Positions 47,101 through 62,100 of a stretch of 64,000 nt of DNA are shown here, piece after piece. Origin of the DNA: Ricordea florida. Lineage: Eukaryota > Cnidaria > Anthozoa > Corallimorpharia > Ricordeidae. The notes beneath the pieces are model-generated. The model was given only the letters and a program-made list of their open reading frames with translations. It searched no databases and was not told the origin of the DNA. Position 1 is the stretch's first letter; each line of letters opens with the position of its first letter. The position numbers and the translations under genes are program-made. Location: NCBI GenBank assembly GCA_949710005.1, contig OX453272.1, positions 31,100,932 through 31,164,931 on the forward strand, given 5' to 3'.

Positions 47101-50100
47101 CAGTCCAAATCGTTTAAAAGTCACTCGACAGATTTTGCTCCCGCGATACTTTCACATTAGTACCGCTGATTTAACTCGAACTCGTACTCAACAACTCGAA
47201 CTCGTACTTAACAACTCGCACTTAACAACTCGTACTTAACAACTCGAACTCGTACTCAACAACTCGTACTTAACAACTCGTTCTTAGCAACTCGAACTCG
47301 TATTTAACAACTCGTATTTAACAACTCGCACTTAACAACTGGTACTTAACAACTCGAACTCGTATTTAACAACTCGTACTTAGCAACTCGTACTTAACAA
47401 CTCGCACTTAACAACTCGTACTTAGCAACTCGAACTCGTACTTAACAACTCGTACTTAGCAACTCGAACTCGTATTTAACAACTCGTACTTAACAACTCG
47501 CACTTAGCAACTCGTACTTAACAACTCGAACTCGTACTCAACAACTCGTACTTAACAACTCGTACTTAGCAACTCGAACTCGTATTTAACAACTCGTACT
47601 TAACAACTCGCACTTAACAACTCGCACTTAACAACTCGAACTCGTACTCAACAACTCGTACTTAACAAGTCGTACTTAACAACTCGAACTCGTACTCAAC
47701 AACTCGTACTTAACAACTCGAACTCAAGAATTTTATACATGTCCCTTTAAAGCTTCCGTACATTTGTTATATAGAAATGCAAAAAAAAAAAAAACTACAA
47801 AGAATAAAAAAGATAACTGAAATGATATTATCTGTTCAAACCACATTTATCAGCCAGGATATTTTTAATCGGAAATATTTCGCAAGGAAAACTCAGCCTG
47901 AAAGACATGTAACCTCGCATCCTTACTTAGTATCCAGGCTTTTTCTTTTTTGACCCACTTTCATAAAAGGAAAGGCGATAGGAAACGAAAAATGTTATAG
48001 GAATGCCACAGCAGCATGGGAACAGTGTGTGTCGATGTTTGTGAACAGAGTTCTGTGCAGGACAAGCTGTGTGACGGTACTTAAACTTAAAATAACGCCC
48101 ACATTGAGAGTTAGGCATGCTTTTTTGCTGTAACAGAGAATTCCCTTCTCGATTTTCTTTAGCATGGCCAATTATTAAATTTCAATACTTACGTTGTGGA
48201 GGTGGGACAATAAGATCACTTAAATCTTGCTCAGCAATAGTTTCACTGTGAACACACAAAACAATTGAACAGTTTCAGTGAAGGCTCGGGTATCTCCAAC
48301 CAAAATGCAATGTTCAAAGGAAACGCTTATTTGTAGTCCTGTAAGACCACAAATTTACAGACAACTTTATGTGTGGTTAATGCAGTGCAATTTATAGCAA
48401 TAAACGGTCGAAACGTCGCGATCCATATCTAAGTGAGAACGTCGCGTGACAAATGAACAAGTTTTTAATAACAAAGCAGAGATCTGTCGTTGAGGACTTT
48501 TTATCTGTTCCATACTGTGACCCGAATAAGTGTTATCAGTGGTGTAATGAATACATTCTTCAGAAGGGGTTCGATTCTGTAGTGTGTCCTCAACACTTCT
48601 TTGCGACAGTATACAACTTTATGTAAAAATACAAGAGGGATTCAACTTCGAGCACTTCAGCTACATGTATGAAAAGGGTCAAGAATCATGGTCCGGTTCC
48701 TAGAAAGCCGATTAGCGATAAACCAGGATTAAACAGCAGTTACTGAAGTTAGGCACTTGAGCCTGGGCTAGCGTTATTTGTCTTTCTGGGACCCAAACTG
48801 CTATCTCCTTGAAGAATTATCAATTACAACAGGGTTGGTTGGTAGCCGCCATATTGAATAATTATACTAGAACAATGGATTCGGGTAGTCCATGGACTGG
48901 GGGTCAATGTTGTCCATCACCGTATACCTACGTGAATTAGCACTCCAGTGTACCTTATTTTAGGAGGTGGCTTTACAACAAGGCTAGAGATGATGGCATC
49001 AGACGTCACTTTATCTACTTCAGGCGGCTCTTCACGACATGATCTCAGCAATAAGGTAATGGATGGGTCTAGTGAGTTGGGAGACAGTAGTATTATCAGC
49101 ATCTGACCAGCAAGTATCCTTGTTATATTAAATTCTAATATAACTACAGCGCAATGGAACTGCAAATTACAGTGGAACTTATACTCCTGCAGATTATCTC
49201 AACAGGCCTTTTATTATGTAAATATGACTGTGTTTCCATTGATCACCAGGTTGTACATTAGACATGGTTATGTAACCAGGAAAAGGTATGCAGTAGAAAA
49301 AGACTGCTAGTTGTGTTTGAATAGATGGAACTGATAAACAAGAGAATTTGATGGTAAAGTACCACAGCTGTGCAGACCATGACAGCAAGTCTGGCTAACC
49401 TAAAACTGCTAAAAAAAACCTTTTTTTCATGTCTCCCAAACTTTTAACTTGTACTATGATAATCATGCTCTTATCATGCTGTACAAACTAACAGTAAAGG
49501 CATAGGCGTACGGGCAATTTTTTACCAGAAGGGGGAGGGGTGAACCATTTGCCCAAAATTACTGCAAGTTGCCCAATTTTGGGGGAAGGCAGCCTCCCCT
49601 ACCCCCCTTCCCAGCCCGCACGCCTTTGTTACCATTATCTTGACTTCCAAGACAACTGCGTAATAAGAACATGTACATAATAGAAGGCAGATTCAAGTGA
49701 GAAAAATCTTGGGGTAGGGTTTCAGTATTGGTAATTATATTGCAATTCGGCAGGTCTATTTTACAGGTGAAATTCCACAGGTTAAAGCACTCGTCACCAC
49801 TCTATAGATAGATAAGCTCAAAAGAGTCTCCTAGCCCTAATGACTATCCAAAGTATGTTTTAGATTGGTGTACAACTGTTTGGCTTCGTTACCAATCAAT
49901 AAAACAATGAACTGTACCTCTGACCTGTGGAATGTGACCTGTAAAAAAGACCCAGCCATTACAGTTAGGAATTGACAACAAAATAAGAAAAAAACAATGA
50001 TCATAATAACCTTTCAAGGCCTCTCTAAGATCTTCAACTGCATTTTCTACTTCATTTACATCAACATCATTCACTGAAAGGATTTCATCTCCCACCATTA

Positions 50101-53100
50101 CACCTGCCAAACATGAGACAATAACAGTGATACTGGTCAGTAATTATTATTAGCGTTGTAATTTATCTCCTACACCATCTGTAAAGATTCATTCATACAT
50201 TAGCATATTGACAAAAATACACAAGAAATGATTTATCAAACAAGTTGATAAAGTAAATCCTACAGTGTTAACTTTACTTCATCAACTTATTTTAAAAAGT
50301 CATTTCTTGTGTGTTCCAAATTCCCACCGACACAGCCCCAGTTTCTTTAGAAAAAAATTACTTTAAAAAAAATAATAAACAGTTGATCTATGTCTGAACA
50401 CAGTGTCTTGCATGAAACTATTTGCAAAGGTGTATTCTTGAACAAGTTGCAGATCAAGGCATTCAGAGAACCAAAACCAAAAATTGTGGATTGAAAATTC
50501 AACTGTTCATTTGACATAATCCCCAAAGAAATTTTTGCTCTCAACAGGCTTTCCAGCTCTTACCTTGGACTTTCGCTAGTTTTCCATCTTCAACACCACT
50601 GACCACTATACCCTCACCTTTACTTTCCACTGATATACCTTAATTAAGGACAATTTTAAGATACATATTAATAAGAATAATTATAGCTAACAATAGTTCT
50701 CAGAAATCGAGGTGAAAAAAAGGCAGAATAATTATATTTACTGAGCTGTGAAACAGCAAGGTACATGTAAATACACTGTATTTCTAAAGCCACTATTCAC
50801 TGAAATTAAAGAGAATAATTAACAATTTTTGTTTTAGTACTGTACCAATAAAGCAACCTGGGTTATGGACCCAGAGACAATTATTTGACACCTGCCATTT
50901 TTTCTTTGACCAAAAAACTCACTTGCACAAGCTTTTCCAGAATGGCACTATTCACCTGACATGAAGTAAATAGCAGCGAAGACCTCAAAATAGTGAGCCA
51001 ATCCGACTACTCAAAATTCAAGATTGCTGAGTTGGTATGTACTACTTTCCATTTCTCTCACTTTGAAACTAAAAAAAGCATGTGCCCCAGATTTCATAGT
51101 TAACAATGACAGAAATGTTACAAATATTAACCAATCCCAACTGAACTTAGTTAAATAATTGATGGATGGTCAATTTACAGTACAGCAGCAGCCACCAAAA
51201 AATCAAATGTGGCAAGGAATAACCTTACCAGCTTACACAGGCTGGGATGGCTACAACCCAATAACAGATTTTCACTACTCACCAAAGTCAAGCCTGTCAG
51301 CTTCCATAGATCTTGCTAGTTCAACACTGAAGGTGCATTTTTCACACAACTTCAGACAGTTATAGCTCTGAAACAGGACAAAATTGCTTAAAGACAAGTT
51401 AGGGACCAGTCATCATTTCTTAGGGATCATGTATTTATGTGCACTACAATTTCCTGGGAGGAGGGCAACTTGCCAGTTGCTTTAAATAGTTTGGTGAGTT
51501 TTATTTAAGTTTTAAAATTAAAGTATAAAAAACTGTTTCTGTGGTTGAGGGCAGGTTATCTTATTTCATGTACAGACTTGAAGGGGGCCAATATATATTA
51601 TGTTATGGAGTGGCAAGAACAGGCCCACAAAAAATTATGTACAGGAAAATTAAAATGCATCAGCACATCTCTCTCTAATAAATGACTGGTCCATTAAAGT
51701 GCTCAGAACATGTAAGTACATGTATCCTATAAATTTCTTATGTTTTGTAAACACTCAACAAAATCTTAAGGTGGCTTGCATCTATGCTACCAAAAGCATA
51801 AGACCATACACTATCAAGTTCAATGTTAAAATTCTTTAGCATGCATTGGACTTTATATCCTTAGAAAATAAAAAAAATTGTGCTTACATGGTCTTCTAAT
51901 AAGGAATCCTGTGGAGGAGTGAAGTATTCTGAAAAATAGATGCATTTGTTTTTTCTTTAATAAGCATCTGAGTGGGCCAGAACCCCAAATCCTCAAATTT
52001 GATTGGCTAATTGTGTGCTTGTGACTGGTCCAGCTTTTCACGATATGGCCCACGGGATGGATTTTTTCCCCACCATAGCGACTACAGATTGTTAAAATAT
52101 TATTACAAAAAAGTAAATAAGTTATTTATCGGGCAAGTTCAATCCATATGGGAAAAGAACTGTGCCCAAGGTCCTACGCATTCTCAAGACCTCAGTCACA
52201 GTTTTTTCCCATATGGACCTCCTGCCCAGTAAATAACAATTAGTACATATTTCAGTTAAAATTATAGAATTTACTTAAAAACAATAACTATCTTTCTTGA
52301 CTACCCAAGGGAATGATCTTTATACCATGTTCTTCACTGAGTCTTTTAAAGTCCTTCCCACATTACTATAATTATTAAGCACACCAGTGCTCCTTGAAAG
52401 AATGACAGCCCAGCACCTTCCCTTTCTTCAAAAGTCAACCTATATGAATTGTGTAAAAGGGGGATAGATGTAGGAATTAAGAACACTTGTTGCATGATGA
52501 TTTATTTAAGGTTATCAAAGCATGATTAATAACAGTGTTGCTACAGTATTACAAGAGACTGAGTATGGTATGTCGAGTGTGGTTCCAGAACACCATCCTA
52601 TACAATTAATAACTGCAATTGAAGAGCATACCAACCTGTTGCTCCTGAACTGTCTTCTAATCCAAGCTTGAGAAAGTATACATCTGGATTGAGCTGTCTC
52701 TTGTTACATGTGTTTTCTACAACTTCTAAAATGGTCATCTCATTATGGAAAGGAATAACTGTGCCTTGGTTGTTTGCCAGGTTGATACGTAAGAAGTTTC
52801 CTAAGTTTTTCCAATCAGAATGGCTGGATGAAAGTGAACGACCCTCTAACCTCCCTCTCTCAGTTGTCTCTTCTTCTTGGATATCACATATTTCATCAAG
52901 GTTGGGCTGCCTGAAGATCAATAATTATTATTAACAGTTAATAACAATAGACTAATTATCGTTAATAATAGACTTTATTAATAATAATAGATTTTAATAA
53001 TAGACTAATAGAATTAATTATAATTAATTAACTAATAGAATTTATAATAGACTAATTATTAATAATTGTAGGGGAGTAGGGTTGGCACAGTGCTGAGAGC

Positions 53101-56100
53101 GTTCGTCCTTCCGCCAATGTTGCCCAGGTCCAATTCCCAACCTCGGCGTCATATGTTGGATGAGTTTGTTTGTTCCCTCTGCTCCGAGAGGTTTTTCTCC
53201 AGGTATTCCGGTTTTCCCCTCTCCACAAAAACCAACATTTGATTTGATTTGATTTAATTTAATATGATTTGATTTAATTTTTGCTTTGCTGTGTCCCCAA
53301 TTAGTGCTAGATACAGTTGACAACCTTCCTATGAGTCAGTGGCTGACAAGGTACATAACATAACAATGAGGTCTAATAAAGTACTTTGGTAGGAAAACAG
53401 CATGTATACCACCCTTGACCATATTTTTATTAATGTTCATTGAGTTTCATACCATAATCAGTTATTGGTTAACAATAATTATTGTTCTGTTTTAAGTACA
53501 AGGGTTTGTCTTCTTTGTCTTTCAGAGTATACATAATATTATATGAATCACTTATACCAACAAGACTACATGATTATACAGTAACTTTGTGATAAAGCAT
53601 GTACATTGGTTTCTACAGTACCACTGTTGCATAGGATGCTGTCAAAACACCACAAAACATTACTGGTACCATTGATAAATAAGATCAATTAATATTTGAT
53701 CAATGAAAAATATTTGGGTTGAAATTAGTAAAAATTATTAAACATGGACCATGTTATTATTGTAAACTCAAAACTATTAGAAATCTAATGATGTCTATGG
53801 GGGATTTCATGTAAGGCTTGTGTTAAAACTAAAGTTTTGCTTAGTTTTTGAGTTACAGTATGGAGGTTTAATTGTACCTTCCAGTTGCATGGATTAATTA
53901 CAGTAACTGTAATCATTATTAAAAGGTAAAAACACTTATCACCTTTTAATTCTTGGAGTGCCTCTGGGTGAGTAGCGATCCCTGATAGTCTTAACAGTGG
54001 CTGCATCACTGATTCGCAGTGATGTAAGCAGAGCACTCTTCAACTTGCCTACAGAACTAGCTGAACGTTTGGCTTTGTTCCTTGTTTTCACTTCCTCATC
54101 AGTGCTAGGATCCCTAGCACTGACCACAGCATGGAATGACATAACAGAGAAAATGTTCATTCTCGAGAGAATTTGCTTTGTGTTCCTTGAGACACAGGCC
54201 AGTAAGGTTTGAGGATTGGGCAACTGACTGCCTTGAATGGCTGCCATATAACACTGAAGGCGATACAGGTCAACATTTAACTGCTCCAGATTCTTATCCC
54301 ATTTAGAAATCTATTGAAAATCAAACAACAAGATCAATCCTACAAAACCACAAAACATTATGACATTGTGTTTTATAGAAAAGGTTAAAAAGGCATGTTT
54401 TAGACAGTATTTTTAATGGTCAAATTTCTTCATTAATTTAACAGCCAGGTTTTTGCAGAAACACAATTACCATCACAGAGTAAAATCAATGCTACTTTTT
54501 TTTTAAGAAATACCAGTGATTATTTGTGACCCTCCATATGATTTCAGGGACAAAGGTGATAACACGCTCACAACATGCTTCCACTTAAAAACAAATGATA
54601 TTGACTATAACACGCTTACAGAGCACGCTAGAGCACACTTTAATGAGCCTAAGCTATTGTTTCATACGACACACTAAAAATAATAAAGCGTGTATCAAAT
54701 CATGTATTTAGCACCTGGTATAATTACTTGCCCCCCAAACAATAACTGTTCATTAATCTACCATACGTCTCTCAAATATACAGCTCTGAATCTTGTCTTG
54801 TGCAGTGTAGTGCAGTATTAAAGCTACAAATGTATATCATATGGTGAGAATTTCCAATCCTAATTAGTACCCAACGTCCATTCTTTGTATTAACAAACCA
54901 CAAACCTGATCAAGAAAAGCCTGCTTGTTTCTGGAATCAACTACCACAGTAGACTGAAGTTCAGCCATCTTCTTTAATTTAGAATCTGAAGATATTTTTG
55001 TCTCTACTCTTTTTATTTCCTTTGTTAAAATATAAACCATCTCACGTTTTCCCTTCTGTCCATTTCCAGCCAGTACTGAGGCAGCCATAGAATGGATTGC
55101 AGTTATCCAGTTTTCAAGGTCAGTTTGATTGGATGCCTAATTGAAAAAAAAATAACAACAAAATTACCATCATTCAAAAATTAAATTAAATCCTGGTTAC
55201 AAAAAGACGTTAGAGGCCCTATTACAAAATTTAGTGGTAAAAAATTTGGAGGTACCAATAGTTATCTCTTATCTCTTGGTTTTTATATTTCCTATGGGTT
55301 GACCACCGGGTAAAGGGAACTTACAATGATGTCACGACTTGGATTATTTATCATTAAATACAGTCGATTCAAGCTCTCATAAGAGACCATCTTGGGAATT
55401 CAAAAGGTTGTAACTAGAGTTGCAGTCACAAACAAGAGCCCACTCTAATAACTGACCACAGGATGAAACAATAGAGACTGGTCCCTAATAGGAGAGTTTT
55501 AATCTAATTAGCATAAGGCTTGTGCAATATACATGTAAAACATGTAATTATTAATAGTCTAGTACCAGTAGCTTTGATATTAAAAAATCACTTTAATTTT
55601 GCCAGCCAAAGAAGAAATTTGCAAATGCAGGACTACCGGTACTTCATCCACAGAGGTTGAAAGCTTGTTAAAAGTGTTGAGTTATGAGAATCAGACTCTT
55701 TGATAGGTCAATTACAAGAGCTTAGCAACAAAACTATTACATAGCATTTTAGTGTCCAACAACAAAATAAGTTTAGCTATACTACAAGATATTCAATATT
55801 ATTCTTGAGATATTTATCATTAGTTCAGTTAAAGAGCACATATTACTACTATAAAAATATACAATAACTATAAAATACCTGAAAATAATATGCTTCCCCT
55901 AATCTGGCACTCACACTGAACACATGATCTAACTTGGCATGTTCAGGGACAGCTTGAGCAATACAACCATCAATCTCCAGAGTAAAGCTGGCTTCATCTA
56001 AATCTTGAGGGCTTACAGTCTTTTTATTGCAGTTGTGAAAGTTCAGTGCACCATTTTTCAGTGACACCCAAAATTTACGCCATTTTCTACTGGAAGCAAG

Positions 56101-59100
56101 TTCAACTTTATTAGACTTCATTCTCATCAGAACATGCTTTGCAGATAACCAACCAGCCTTTCGTGTTGCACCCCCTTGACGAGACTGAGCAATCCCTGAC
56201 TTTGGCTTCAAATCTACATCTGTATCACAACTGCTGTTGAGCTCCAAATCGTCATGGGAAAACGCACTGTTCTCCTGAAAAATACATGTAGCAACAAACA
56301 AATCAACGGTTAAAAAACACAACACCACTAAAACTGTACAACAAAGGGAAACAATACATAGATACATAATATTATACGTAGACATGCTGCCTTGTTCGCA
56401 ACAAAAAGCTGTAGATTTTAAGGGAATCTAAATGATTCAAACAATAGGCTTTTGCTCATTAATATCAATGAGCTTTTCATTAAAGCAAATCTTTAACATG
56501 ATGGCTTATTGCAAATGCATAAACTCTGTCATTTTAAAACACATTTATCGGTGCATTTGGAATGTGTGTTTCAAGGAGCATAATTCTGAACAGTAATGTA
56601 CTGTATGTGCGTACACTGTGTGGTGCCAAAAGGGATATGCATAACATGAATTCATATATGCAGGTGTACATGTATCATCAAGCTTGATATAATTACCACA
56701 GGCCATACATCTAATATTAAAGAGCAACAAGAAACATTGAAAATGGCAACTTCAATGGCAAAACAGTGAACTTTAGTGGGTATACCTTGTTAATTATCAC
56801 TGCATTAATTCCAAACCAACAGATTTTATTCCTCACATGTATATAATACTAGTCATTCACATCTACATTTACCAGTATCAGTACTTATAAAAGCTATTAA
56901 TACATACATGTATGTATAATTTTATAATATACCGTAATGAACCCTTGTAATCCCAAGTGTGATCAGCATGCAGTTTAACTTTTTCTTACAATATAAGTAC
57001 ATTGTCAAGGACACAAATTATGAGAATTTAGAAACAAATGTGTAACGATGTGTATGCCACTCACTGAGAAAGAACTACCACATACAAGTAACTCTGATTT
57101 TAGGAGTGTGAAGGTTAGGGATTTCAATTCATTGAAGATTAAATTCAAACAAAAGTTATGTGTTCTTACCAAAGGAATTTGACTTGCAGCATTTGAATCT
57201 GTCATGGTTTTGAAGTATGCTTGTTCAACAGTATCATCTGCATCAGACAAGTTGCTTCGTGAACTAACAGAGTAGTCAGAGTCACTTGCAATGGACAAGT
57301 GAGATGAAAGTTCATTGCTATAAAAAGGTGAAATGTAAGATGAGTTCTGGTGTTCCAAAGTGTCACTTCCAACACTTTCCATGCCAAACCCACTGTCTAC
57401 TGGGTCCCCACTAGTCTTAGGAAATATTGGAGTGCTACTACGCGAGCCTCCTGGACTGTGTGTGTCAACCAGAGTACTACTGGAATTGTAATGTTCCCCA
57501 ATGTTCTTCCCAAGAGTACCATTAATGGGTCTGTGTGATCCAACGGCGAGTTCTATGTCATTTATCTGTATGGCAGGTGTATCCAAGGCTTCTTTGTCAT
57601 CACTCTTAGATGTTACCTATTAGGGGTGAGAAAAACAAGAAATAAAAACAAACTCACCTAATTCCATTACTGTGTCTTTAATAATAAATAATAATAATGA
57701 ACTTAATTTGGATGTCAATTGAATTAAGCACTGACATACTAATTGGGGACACTGTAAAGTACAAATCAAATCAAATGTTGGTTTTTGTGGAGATACCAAT
57801 GATTAAAATTGCTTTAAAAAATATTATAAGAAAACATTCTTAATTGACATTTCTAAAAAATATACTTTATATCACTCAGTGGCTTTCCAAAGAATGGTCA
57901 CAATAATATTAATTTTATAAACATGGTTCATTTCAGCCATATTCAAATCCTGTTCTTGATCTGTATTCATTAACATGTACTCTGACAGCAATGAAGTGTC
58001 ATTACATTACACGACATCAGCCAGAGCAAATGACAGAACTTTCACTAAAAAGTTAATACACCATGTACATTGCATTCATGTTTCTACAGGTGAACGGTCC
58101 AATACCTTGGAGTGTGTTGACGATATTGGATGACTTGATGACGAGAGAGCAGATGAGGAAGTTGAAGAGTATGAGCGTCCACGAGCAGCCTGTTTGAGGA
58201 AGGTGCATTTATGACTAATCCTGATTTGCTGCTACTTTATTAGTGATAAGTGACTAAGTGACTTACCTTTATGGCTAAGTCAGGAAACAGGTATTCCAAT
58301 CAACAGTGTTATGTTAACTATTTCATGGTAGCAAAAACTCTAACTTTGTTGCAAAATTCCAGTCAACAAATATAATGTTCCATGGCATTATCACACATGT
58401 ATACTTGATAGTTTTCACTATGGGCAGGCATACTTTTAATTACTATCTTATTATCATGCAGGAGTATAATTATTATTTCTATTGCCTTAAATTTTTCAAA
58501 TTGAAACCAAGTTTTCAAATTTAGCTTTCAATTGGCAACTTAATTTTCATTTTAATTTCAAGCCCTAAGTTTGGTACATGCACCGAAGAAATTTAGAATA
58601 AATTTAGTTTAGCTTTAGTTCAGTGCTTCATTCTTTGATAAGAAGTCCCATATACAATTGATGATTGATCACTTGAACTGTATTGAGTTCTACAACATTG
58701 TTACCGGCAATGACAATGTAAATTACTCTGTACTAGGACAAAACATCTACAGGTGTACATACACAACAAAAATCCAGAAACTTCTGAGCTTCCTCTTCAG
58801 AAACAAAGTTGAGTCCCCAAGCATTTTCTATGTAATCAGAGAAAACAAGATGTTTTCAGTTTTTGTCTTAAAACATAGCACATTATTAAACTAAAAAATT
58901 CACTGAAGGATCATTTAAATGTTTTTTTTTTTTGAAAACAAAAAACAACCATCTTACATTAACCAATCTAGACAGGATCAATGTCAGTATCTGGGTAACT
59001 GTACACCTACCCCTCCCCTAACCCAACATTAACGCTAAGTTTTTAACTTGTTATAACTTATTGAGTAAAGGGAGGGGTAGGTACACAGTTGCCCAGATAC

Positions 59101-62100
59101 TGCCATTGATCCCCTAAACTAATACATAATTATTATCTTACAGTAACTATAACAAACTTTGAATACTGGTTTTGTTGAGTAATATCATTACTCTCCTTAG
59201 TGAGTGTCTCACTTTTTGTTGCATTTTAGTTTGGCGTGTAGGGCATTAGATCAATCTGAAATCCTTGAGTAAATAATTATTTAATAGTTCCTAATTAAAA
59301 TTAACTTAAGTTGGATTGCTGATATTATGTTGTGAGGAAAACGTGTACACCAATCATTACAGAGTACAAAAGGCTGTATGGCTTTTGTACAGGTACAAAA
59401 GTTTTAATAGACTGCATAAGTTTTTCAGTTTTTAGGGGTGTATGCTTACTTGATTTGCGGTTCCTCCACTGTACAAAGCACTCTGATGTCTTCTTTAAAC
59501 GGATTTCTGGTCAAAAGTGAGGTGGGGAAGTGTTAAATTAGGAACAAATGCACCACAATAACATATATTATTATTCATTCAAAATACTTCCCCGATTCTG
59601 ATTGGCTAAAAGCACACGTTTAATTCACCATAACCAGTTACTGATGACCAAATTTGGAAGAATTTTGACTTAAACGAGGAAATGACGTCACAAATGCACC
59701 GTTTTCGCAGGTTAATGCACCGTTAACCGAGAAGACCTGGAGACGAGCTTGTGTTATTTTGTTGTTTTGTTATATTGCTGGTGGGTGGGAAATTTGTGAA
59801 AATGAAGCTCATTTTCTCCTTTAAGTGTTCGAAAATATTTTGATAAATAATAAAGCAATTAATGAATTCGGCTTTCGTAGGATATTAAGAATTAAGCGGA
59901 TCTCGGAAGGGTGTTATCCACCTCGGCCTACGGCCTCTGTGGATAACACCTTCCTCGATCCGCTTAATTCTTCATATCCGACTCAGCCTCATTCATTAAT
60001 TGCTAAATATTATAACTAATAACAAACACAAGATATGGTGTTCTTGTATCTCATTCAGACTGGCTACTAAACCCTCATCAATAAAAATAATAGAGTACAG
60101 GCCCATGCTGACGAAGTGGCCATCTTATGTTTGTAACATTTCTTATTTAAAAGAAAGATTTCTCATGAATTTAAATTGCAACAGCTATGTCTCTTGAATG
60201 GAAATACCAACACATTCGAGGATAGTGAAATCATAAATCAATTTGTAGAGTTAGAAGAAAACAAGTCTTCCTCACTGACTTAATGAACCAATTAAGAGAA
60301 ACTGTCCATTATCCAATAAAATAATAGAGTAATTTAACATTTACTTTAACTAAAAGTAGCATAATATTCAATTACTTCCATTCCAGTTTTATATTATTTC
60401 TGTATTTCTATAAAGTATAATGAAGATAGATACCATTTAAATCTATTTCAGCATTGAAGACTGGCTTGTCATTCACTGATGCCGTAACAAGAAAGACATC
60501 TTCTGAATTAACCTGCAATATACCGGTAAAGTACATATTATTAAACTAAATGCATTCTGCCCAGAAGGCATTATATCTCAGACAGCCCAACACATAATTA
60601 TGTCAGACATGCAGAAATGAAGAGACAATTTTGACAATACTGATAATAACAGCTCTACCTGCTTCCTGTGGATGACAATTGGAATAATGCTTTCTATGAC
60701 TGGCACCCATCGTAATGGACCTGTATCTGATGATAGCGTATTGACTTCTGCAAGCGAACTAAAACACGAAGTAGGATTATGGTAATCAGTAATCTGTTTT
60801 GGGGTGATCAATTAAATCATTCACAACTGCCCACCACAGGCACTGTATTACACCCTGATAGGTATGCTCTTAAAATTAATGCAGGAACTGCAGTGACCAA
60901 TTTATAGTGGTAAAGCTAAAAAATCTCGCCTATGCAAGCAAACATTAATGTCAATGTCTTGCCACTTGTCTTGCCCCAGAAAAAAAATCCAAGCAAACAA
61001 GTGTTTGAGCTATAGCCCTACCAGCCCCACCCCCCTCCCCCTGTGGTCCCTGAACTGTGTAAGTGAGCATTATTTTAGGGTCTTCAGTATTTGTGAGCTA
61101 TCTCTTTATTTACTGCATAAATGTGCTAGTGAATGACCTGCAAACATCAAACTGCCAGACTAGCACACACTTGAGTAACAAAAAACAATAACAGGACATC
61201 AGGGTTTTATCTACTGCATTAATAAGATTGCTGTCTTAAAGATTTAGTTGCTTAATTTAAGTTAAGATCACAGACACAAGTCTGTACCATCATAAATCTA
61301 TTAACAAGATAAATACCTATATTCTTACAAAGGGCTGTTAATCAAATTTATCACTGGTACATAAACTAATAACTTTTAAATCAAATGCAGTGTATAAGTC
61401 TGATCAATTGTTTATGTGATTCTTCTAAGAGTAGCTATATACACATATTTCACAATGTCTCATACCTCCATGTGATTTGCAAGTGTGACAAGCACAGCAT
61501 TTCCACTGATGCTTACATGTAGTTCTTCAAGCACCTTTCATCTATCCTATTCATTTTCTGCTAAAATGTTTAGATGCAATTTCAAATTCATAACATAATC
61601 TATGGGCCTCCTCAACTGATAGATTACCGGTAATTCATTGTTATGACTGATAATGAAAATTTAGTACTACACTGTAAAATAATACTATTTTATCTTTATG
61701 CAAATTATTACATCTTTACCCAAAAAAACATCATTTACTGACAATCTTGGCAGAGTTTAATCAGTGAGACTTCTTTAATAACAGAAGTTGAATGTTTTTA
61801 ATGAAAGTAATTAAAATTTAGAAAATGTTTCATTGTGTTTAATGCATGTTTATATGTGACTAAGGTATGCATTGTCTAGGTGAGCAAGACAGTGCAATGG
61901 AGCTTCTTTTAACTTCAATGTGCCCAATTTATCTTCAGAGACTTTTAAGCCTCAAATGAAATGCAAGTAATTGTGTGATGGTGCAGCACAATAATATTAT
62001 TGGACTAAGAAGTTTGAAAACCAATCAAATTGAAGCATTTTACTACTTATATGATCAACACAGTAAATGCACCACTATTTAATAAGAATGAGACCTGGAC

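Larger units (their letters stand above)
46201..47760. mobile_element. Foldback-like element with tandem-repeat terminal arms
   Basis: Tips TACGGAAGCTTTAAAGGGAC and its inverse (through ATGTATAAAATT) are flanked by CATTTG (46195-46200, 47761-47766). Inside each tip lies a tandem array of 14-bp TACGAGTTGTTAAG and 20-bp TACGAGTTCGAGTTGTTRAG units: about 217 bp on the left, about 560 bp inverted on the right. Then comes another inverted pair (TATCGCGGGAGCAAAATCTG at 46478-46497, inverse at 47130-47149). The middle (46500-47130) has small frames without recognisable domains. Drosophila Foldback elements have the same kind of arms, but no sequence kinship is claimed. It lies in intron 17-18. Confidence 0.85.

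Noticed and set aside
49069-49102. Upstream acceptor for exon 16
   Set aside because: Using the acceptor at 49103-49104 gives a stop codon after about 24 codons; the downstream acceptor restores PDZ homology.
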